Shown here piece after piece: positions 55,688-64,000 of a stretch of DNA of 64,000 nucleotides. Under the pieces are notes generated by a model. The model saw only the letters and a list, made by a program, of their open reading frames with translations. It was not told the origin of the DNA and searched no databases. Made by a program: the position numbers and the translations under genes. The number at the start of each line of letters is the position of its first letter. Within the stretch, counting starts at the first letter, position 1. The stretch lies in assembly GCF_040436345.1 (NCBI RefSeq), contig NC_133230.1, positions 19,168,197-19,232,196 on the forward strand. The letters run 5' to 3'. The DNA is from Pagrus major (Eukaryota > Chordata > Actinopteri > Spariformes > Sparidae).

Positions 55688-57479
55688 GGTAACAACTCTG
55701 CATAGGCACTCTGTAGCACTACTCTATGACTATGAGATTTTGTGATTACATAATTAACTGACGTGAAAGAGAGACTCAGTACGTCGAAATTATTCCGCTA
55801 TGAGAATATACATCAATTCTTCTTATAAAAACACCATTTATAAGGCATTTTTACGAGTTGTGACTATTAACCTTTTTAATAGTTCATCAATTGCACAGAT
55901 CCTTGAGGAATGCACCCAACTAATTTACATCATTAACTAATCTGCCAACCCTATTCCTGATTATTTGCCTAGTCTTAATATACAAAATGTCAAAAATAAT
56001 TGTGAGAAAGATGCACATTGCATGTTCTCAGTGCAAAAGAAATTGTTTGTTTGATTTGACCAACAGTCCAAAACCCAAAGAGATTTAGCTGATGTAACAA
56101 ATCATAATGATGAACGATCAGAACTTCACTGATGGCCCGGTTTAGGCTGGTTGCCTAAAAGTCAGTGCGCCCAAGGATCGAGTTGCGTTGGGTGTGTGAA
56201 CCCCTGTATACATGCTAGCATGTCTAGCCGACATTTTTAAATGTGGACTTGATGGACTGTTGTTCTACTCTTAATTGACGCATTACAAGCACTTTTAACT
56301 ACATTATTACCTAATAGAAAAGGATTAACACCATCAAAGCGGATAAACTGAAATGATGCTCTGTGCTTATAAATGATCTACGTAATGATCTTTTTTCCTT
56401 TTGATTTATATTTTTTCACATATGGTGTAACAGATGTCCAATTATCTCAGTAAGATGGTACAAACAGGGATCCTGAATTGAGGAATGAACTGTATGCATA
56501 CAGCTCTACAGTTTGACGATGCATATTCACTGACGTAGGAATTTCTAGTTTATAGTTACCAAAACATGCTTGGATTTGTGTCCGTCATTGTCAATACACG
56601 TGTGTCTTGGTGCGCGAGTGTCCAGGCATGTCTGCAGGCAGCCATCCAAATCTGTCAAGACAGGAACGTCTCTCTGCTTTTATCAAACTCCGTCCCACCT
56701 TCTTTAATTTACAAGGCAGCTACCAAAGAGTGCTGTTATATTTTGAAGACCAGGGCTGACTCATTCATTCAACTAGTTTCTTTTCCATTCATTATCTTTT
56801 TATTCCTCTTTGATGAACAGGCTGTTCCCCCATCACACCATCTTTCCACTTCAACCAACAGCCTCTCCATCTGTCCAACTTCATTCTTGTACTTTCCCCC
56901 CGCCGTCCCATTCCTTCTCTCGCTTTCGCTTTTTGCCCTCGAGCAAGACCTGCTGTGACAGCTGTGACTGACAGGCCAGGATGAAAAACAAACGAGAGAG
57001 GCGGAAGAAGAGATGGACTGGGAAGAGGCAGTGCTGCAGATGGGGGAGCAGGTTTAGAGAATGTGATAAAAGAAGAGAAAATGGAGAAAAGGTACAAATT
57101 GGCAGACCAAACCAGAGACTAGCACCCTGGCAACAACTCCCAGTCCTGATCCCTCACTGCTTAACGTGATTATGTCGGACTTAACCAGTGTAGCTACTGT
57201 TATCCCACGGAGAGATGAGACAAGAGCTTCAACTCCTCTTGTCACAAGTTGTCTGTCACTGTCGAGAGGTAACATGTAGTGACCCCTGGTGGAGGCCACC
57301 TCTAGGGTTAATACCCATCCTTCAGCAGACTGTGCCATCTGTCTCATCTGCTCATCCAATTACATCCATGGCATCCACACACACACTAAGACACACATAC
57401 ACACATATATACAAGAAGTTAAAGAAGAAAAATAACCAGATTTGTGATCAAAAAACAGTAAGATATTATAAAAACCATA

Positions 57480-58345
57480 CTGATGCTTACTAGGGATGTT
57501 CCCATTGATTTATTTCCCTGATGTTTAAATAGAAGTTTAAAATTAGACTAGTCAACTAGTCTAAAAGTAAGAAAACACAATTGAATTTGTTGAGGTCAAA
57601 CATTGTCTGACAAAAGTGTGCGTATAATTTTAAGGGCCATTTGAAACCATTAATCAAATTCTTCAATAAACAAATTGAATTTTGGGGGGATGGATTCGAT
57701 CCAATACTGGTATTCGGTTGGTGCCACCAATCCATGTTCCTATCCAGATTCCACAGTCTGATGTTTTAATATTGCAATAATGCAGGGCTTGACACTAATG
57801 CTCGGCTGCTTGCCCAAGGCAAATAAACTCTGTGTTCAGGTAAGTGGAATGCCTCTACAGTTATCAGGAAGTGAAAAATAAATGTGATGTCTAATGTAAC
57901 GTTAACTGAAAATCGACTGCGTACTGTATCACTGAAGCAGAGCTTATCCAGCTGAGCTGCATGCATGAGGCTGCCTCACCACAAAGCTTTGAACAGGCCT
58001 GATAAGGATAATCACACAGGACACTACAGACGTTAACTCTGGGATTAACGATGTTGCATACGACATAACGTTACTAATGGTAAAAATCTCGGAAAAGCTT
58101 CAGGCAAGACACTTATTTTTTTATTGGGTTGTGCATCTCTACCTGAAACGTCTGGTAGGTACTTTGAATCATCCATAATGCACAATGCACAAAACATGAA
58201 TGATGATATGATGTTGATATGTAATTAAATGCATATATTAATAAAATAATAATAATTAAACGACTAGTATTTCTGGTGCCAGCATGCCAGGGTGGCAACA
58301 TTTAATCGACTAGTTGACTTCTCATGCACATTACTAATGCCAACC
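57480..58345. repeat. hAT-like repeat fragments with CGACTAGT motifs
   Basis: It contains the palindrome GACTAGTCAACTAGTC at 57546-57561, CGACTAGTATTTCTGGTG near 58261 and TTAATCGACTAGTTGACTTC near 58302. These motifs are typical of a fish hAT-related repeat. The internal order and boundaries are unclear. Confidence 0.4.
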
Positions 58346-61140
58346 AAACCTTGCATCACACTGCACCAAATGACATAACTGAATGACACCAGCAAATGTT
58401 TATTGTGCAAGGAATCTCACACACATTCTCGCCTTGTATCAAATGCCAGACAAGCTAAAGGTGGAGGAAATGTTCCAGAGGTAGCAGAGGATTAGCAAGG
58501 ATGCTACAGGAAATCCTGTGTTGGCATCTGTAATATTAATAGCACCAGCAAGGATAGCAGTAAGATGATAGGCAGTTCAGCGCTGGGCCAGTTGACATGA
58601 GGCCATAATGGCCTTGTGTAATATCAACAGTGGCAGCGATGGTCAGAGAGGGACAGAAACGGCAGCAGGGAGAAGAACAAAAGAGAGGGGTAGAGAGATA
58701 AGTGGGAGAGATAGATGAGACAGAGGAAGAGAAGAAAGAGTGGATGCTGGTAATATAAAAGATGAGGTCATCAGAGTTGAAGCTAAGCTGGCAGACTGCA
58801 GTGGAAATGTGTAGCACTCTGCATCAGCATGCAGAGTATAGGACAACACATACGTACATCTATAGACGAACACACAACAACCTCGCCTGAGCTTCTTTTC
58901 GTCTGTCCTATCTTATTTCCCTGTCATCATGTAACCATTCCAATTGTTATAGTTCAAATCCTTCACACTAGCCAGAGCAGGTCTAAAATAGCAAACCCAT
59001 ATCTAAGTCAATACTTCCTGCTTCCTCCCTCTCGCGGTTCTCCTCTTCCCTTAAATACCAACCGCACCACTTGCCAAAAATGCACTCTTAAAACACACAC
59101 GGACATAAATCAAAACACTGGTGTATCTTTCCTTAACCGTCCATTGATAACCTTGTTGCTTGTTCCACAACACGTCCGCCTGCACACGTAAGATCAGATA
59201 TTTTGTGGCAAATACCAACAAGCCTGGAAATGCCACACCATCATTCTTCTCACATGAGGCCTGATAAGTGCCAACTTATGCATGCTATCGTGACAAATCC
59301 TAATGGAATATATATGCATTTAAGGGTGAAGGATGGATTTAAGTTGATAAAACATAAGCATGAAAGGCTCACTCATGGATGTTGATCGAATTCTCAAGGA
59401 TCTAAGAAAAAGTTCATTGTCTCCCTTTACTTTAATAAAAGTGTGTTGTGGTAGTTTTTGATCCGCTAGCTTCTGATGGCTAAAAAAGAAGAATCATATC
59501 ATTTTTAAATGATAATTGCAAGGTTGTAGCTACAATATAATTTTAACATCTGGCCACTTGACAAAAGTCCAACATTCATGCTCTTTTTAGATCTATTTTG
59601 GTCTCCACCAGCTCCTTTATGTTCACGAGCCTGTCTGCTGCTTGGTGCAAGGTAGGTCATTTACACAGGTTTTATCACAAAGCTTGTTATCAGAAAGAAG
59701 AAGCTGCTTGGTGTGGCTGGACACAAAGTTGATGAGACTGCAGAGACTTAGTAAAAACAGTTAAGTTGAGGGCTGTACCACCAAAACAATGAACTGAAAG
59801 AGGCTAAAATGTTCCATAGAGATGAGGGGCACCGCAGATTAAGGCCAAGTGCAATATCCAAATCACAGTTGTTGCATATCATTCAGCCCCAACTTCAAGT
59901 GACTCATTATACATGACACATAGTCATTTGACCCATTGTTAATACAAAAATATTGATTTGTGCAGCTGTAATCTGGAAAGAAAATTAGGTTTCCTTCGTA
60001 ATATAATTGAATTAAACAAAATAAGCAAAAATCTGCAGCTGTTACATTGAGTTTAGAAATAAAAGAGTGAATGCGTCTACTTGCCAAAGCTGCTGGAAAT
60101 ACGACAGATGGGGCTGGTGTAGCAAACGCTTGCCAGCAAAATTTGGTTGGTGGCTGCTGCAACTTTGGAGCCCTGCCTTTGGCCACATCAGACTATGTTA
60201 AATCAGTGCGAATGAAATTCATCCTGAAGCCCAACTTTCAATTAAAGTTCTGTGTCCTTACACTTCACACTGCTGACACAATTTTGAGCAATTTTATTGT
60301 TCAAGCTCACATTCAGGTGTCAGTATTACACTGAGATGCTAAAAAATGAATGCTCATCTGTGAGGTCGGAGTCGGGGGGAATAAATGGATTCAATGGCAT
60401 TATCATCATCTCCAAATAAACTGACTAGGAAATGTGTTGATGTTAATGGGATTTATCATGTCCTGTACTGCATATGACACTGCTTTCCAAGGCAACAAAA
60501 GGTCAAAGGTTACATGCTCCTGGGGGCAACATTTCAAACTGCAAAGAGAACTGCACACAAATGCAAGACTTTAACCTAGAAAGATGAGCCATTAAATGGA
60601 AATATAAATAAGAATGCTGCAGAGGGATTTAGAGGGATTTATTAAATCAAAAGGAAGAAAGAAGGGGCAGAGCAGAGAGAACAAACACCATCGGCATCCA
60701 TATTAATGGAACTTCTCTGAAGGCAGAGAGCAACTGGTTGGAATATTTTACTTTATCGGCGTCGAGAGGGAGAAGCGTGAAACTATGGCAACTGTGTTCC
60801 TCTGTCTCCATCTCCCAGCATCCTCTTTGTAAGACAAGAAGAGGTACCAGAGGCAAGGCCACACACAAGCACACAGGAAACATTTTTTCACATGATGCTT
60901 TCCGGTAACATTTGCCAGGCTCTATCTTCACAAATAGAGCAGTTTTGTGCCTTCAAACTCTACTTCAAGATGCAATTTGATGGCAGAATCCTCCCCGCAT
61001 CGTCCACGCTGCATGAGCATGAATTTATCTGCGTTTACTCTGGAAGTATTGTATTATGATGGCCTTCAAAAGGTCGGCAATGTAGCTTATGACTGTAATA
61101 TCAGAGACATTTGAGAGTACACAGACTTATCTATAAGACA
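58346..61140. other. Intergenic stretch, nothing recognised
   Basis: No coding region, RNA gene or complete transposon was seen. Confidence 0.5.
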
Positions 61141-61219
61141 ATAGACACACACACACACACACGATGATTAATGGTGCTGACTCTGTCAGAGAAGCCTGTG
61201 TAATCACTACTGTACCAGA

Positions 61220-61222
<3 letters not shown>

Positions 61223-61302
<80 letters not shown>
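61223..61302. repeat. (TG)n microsatellite, about 40 units
   Basis: A nearly perfect TG tract. An opposing (AC)n tract at about 61145-61162 lies 60 bases before it, so the two can pair as a stem. Confidence 0.95.
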
Positions 61303-61305
<3 letters not shown>

Positions 61306-62737
61306 TTGTGTGCATATGCCTTTAAAGCTAAACTGATACATGAATGAAAATCCATATGAGCATACCAGTGAGGATTTATGTGAAGCGTGTGTGTTTATGT
61401 GCGTCTGTTCCTATGCATATATGTGTTATCATAAACCTTTTTGCTCCTGGCGGCACAAGTCACAATCAGGGCTTAGCCGTAGCAAGGACACAGTAACCAT
61501 GACAACTAGGGCCCATAGCAGCCATGAATGGATGGAGGAGGGGAATGATGTGAATAGATGGATGGATCATGAGTCTGAGGGGCATCTGGTTCAAGTCTAG
61601 TAGGATTTTGGTCTGTTGTAGGATGATGAAGCCCACTGATATTTGGAGCTGACATGCTCAGTGCAAACATGCACAGTCATGCTGGATCCAGAATGCACAA
61701 ACCTTTTTCGGTTGTGTCCTATATTTGGTTTTTCATTCATTTAATCAATATCAGTCTGGCCTAACGCACTCTTGCATGGCACAGTGAAGTCATAATAAAA
61801 AGGGAAATAATGGTTTCATGAAAACTAGATTTTTTTTTTTGTAAATTTACTGGTGAATGGTACAAGTACACTGTACTCACCAAGTTAAATGCAAAGATCT
61901 GGGAAGTTCCTTCAAAAGCTGGCTGTAATTATGTGCACGCACAGATTTCCCATGCAATGAGGGGTAATTACAACATTAAGTGCACTAACCTTCAGTTTTA
62001 CCTCCAAAGTGGTTACCTCGGTGGTTTCCACCCCCCCTGGCTGCAAGTATGAACCAGGCCATAAAACCTTTACCACCGAGCCACAATGGCATGATATTTG
62101 GATCAGAAACCTAAATAATATGTTACTTTATTAACTATTCATGTGGTAATTACACTGTCTATCTGTGCTACACCTTCCTAATGGTTCATCTTTTCAAACA
62201 CCTGTTCGAACAACTAGTTGTGTCGAGCCTTTTGACCATCAAGGTGATCGATCTTTAACTCCTTTAACATCTCCGGCAATAAAGTTGTATCGGCTGCCGT
62301 GTTTCCGTCCCTCCCAGAGGCATCGTTGCTCTGATTACAGATTCATTCAGACCGTGCCAGATTGGATCAGTCTCTTTGGATCGAGATGGTTACATGAGGC
62401 ATTTTTATTCTGATTATGCCATTAGTTGATTATCAGTGCAGTATTGCAGTCCATGTAGACACAGCAGGTGAGAGTTTGAGAGAAAGTATTAGTACCCCTG
62501 ATTAAGATAAATAAATCAACTTTTGTCATTTGTCTCCCTGCTCCTGTTGGACGTTGTTGATCCATCTCAGTCACGACTTTGTTGAGCGACATTACCAATA
62601 AAAATGACTTCAATAAACTTGAATATTCCTTTAAAGGCGAAATGAGAAACTCTTGATGGAGAGATAAAATGTAGTTTAACAGTTTCTCATGAACACAGAG
62701 AGCGGTGAGGTGAAATACTGTAGATAGATGATGGGCC

Positions 62738-62776
<39 letters not shown>

Positions 62777-64000
62777 ACAGAGGATATTATTGTGTACAAT
62801 ACAATCCAAAGATTTAGAGCCCTCTTCTAGCACAGAGGCAGGCTGGGTAATTGGGCTGTAAACCATCTCCCAGCCTGTGTGTGTGTTTTTGTGTACCAAC
62901 CATCACCCTAAGCCACCTTAACTGCTTCTGCCATTAAAATCAGCGTCTGTTGATGACAAACTCAGATAAGGCGAAACCCGCCCGACGGGCGCTTCAATCA
63001 AATGCTACCAACCCTTCCCCAACACACACACACACACAAACTGCGCAGAACAGCAACATCACTAACAATCACTGATTTACTTCCACTTGGCACTGCTGCG
63101 CACGCACGAGTTACAATGCACACACACACACACAACACGCAACCCCTCCTGGGCCTGCAGAGGCAATCACACTGTAACAAGGTCTGTTAGCTGCCACAGG
63201 TAAGGAGCCATTTTAATTTGTGTTTAATTCTTTCTGGAGAGGCTCAATTAATGCGCATAAACACACGACTCTCTGACTCACACTTGATCAGATGTAAATG
63301 ATGTGTGTGCGTGCGCTTCTGTATGCGTGTACCTGCATGTAGATAAGCCTAGGTAATGGATTGTTTTTTTTTTATTGTAACCAGAAGATTGTGTGTGTCA
63401 GAGCAAAGTCCGTCCTGCTTGCGTAATGAAGCTAATTTTCCATTCCGCACTCTTGTTAACTGACTAACTTGCCATGTAGGAGTAGGAACACTCATAGTTG
63501 TTTATACATAACAGATGAACCAACTCGGTTCAGGCTATTCACCGAGAGATTTGTCGAACGCCTTTCAGTCAGGCATCACAATGTCAAACATCTCTTTTTC
63601 GCAAGACTTTGTGTGACCTCGCTGAAAAAAGTAGCATTCAGGAGCTGACAAACGGTGTTCAGACCGAGCAGATTTAAGGCTGTCCTCGCCTTTTGAGTGA
63701 CTAACTTTGCAGCAAAGTAAGAGAAGTTTGGCTCCGAAAGTTTTGCGAGAACAAAAAGCGGGCGGGATGAAACATGGCAGGGCAGTCAAGGACACCCGCT
63801 CAACAAATCGTTAAATAGCCGGGCTTTATCTGGACTACAAGACATAATGATGAATTAGACTTTAGGGAGGAGTGCTGAGGAGTGGTGATGGAAGATAAGG
63901 TGGAGGGAGGGAAAAGAAGAAGAGGGTGCTGTACTGTACAGAGTGGAATGATGAGGGGCAGTGAGATGGAGAGGCAGAGATAGAGGGCATCTTCAAGCCT
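61303..64000. other. Intergenic stretch to the window edge
   Basis: No gene is recognised. It contains a GA tract at 62739-62774 and short CA tracts at about 63019-63037 and 63119-63134. Confidence 0.5.
62739..62774. repeat. (GA)n microsatellite
   Basis: A perfect GA run of about 18 units. Confidence 0.95.

Larger units (their letters stand above)
53246..57479. other. Upstream region of rps6ka1, no gene recognised
   Basis: It holds only the MITE at 54405-54596 and the AC tract at 55609-55685. Several short open frames exist, but none resembles a family I know. Confidence 0.5.

Noticed and set aside
55285..55719. 144-codon frame with a long Cys-Val run
   Set aside because: Artefact of the AC microsatellite at 55609-55685.
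58950..58966. AGTTCAAATCC resembling a tRNA B box
   Set aside because: No matching A box or cloverleaf could be drawn around it.

Overview
The window is teleost fish nuclear DNA, probably percomorph (the clade is an inference). The evidence is GT-AG introns, long CA/GA microsatellites, vertebrate protein families, and many short interspersed repeats of types common in ray-finned fish, especially MITE-like elements whose ends read TTAAAGG. Three protein-coding genes can be read. The rest is introns, UTRs and repeat-rich intergenic DNA. No rRNA, tRNA, CRISPR or bacterial-type feature was seen.

Layout: (1) 1358-23006, plus strand: asap3, an Arf GTPase-activating protein. Its 26 coding exons join in frame to 1015 codons (BAR, PH, ArfGAP, ankyrin, proline-rich, SH3). 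(2) 23007-31563: asap3 3' UTR, then intergenic DNA with a nested pair of inverted-repeat elements (27361-28250) and another TIR element (28901-29447). (3) 31564-32196, minus strand: trnp1, intronless coding region of 210 codons, with a GC-rich promoter-like region behind it. (4) 32600-40500: intergenic DNA with repeat fragments. (5) 41164-50993, minus strand: rps6ka1 (RSK1). Its 21 coding exons join in frame to 753 codons with two kinase domains; several introns carry MITE-like elements. (6) 50994-64000: upstream of rps6ka1, with no convincing gene, very long AC/GT microsatellites, further MITEs and one weak candidate exon at 52254-52307.

From memory of the human map, ASAP3, TRNP1 and RPS6KA1 all lie in 1p36.1, so the window looks like a conserved synteny block. 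The genes do not form a pathway: asap3 acts on Arf/actin at membranes, trnp1 is a nuclear regulator of progenitor proliferation, and rps6ka1 is an ERK-activated kinase. The most notable points are that this asap3 carries SH3-coding exons which human ASAP3 lacks, that the rps6ka1 first exon is RSK3-like and overlapped by a uORF, that one MITE lies inside another, and that a MITE ends within a few bases of an rps6ka1 splice donor.
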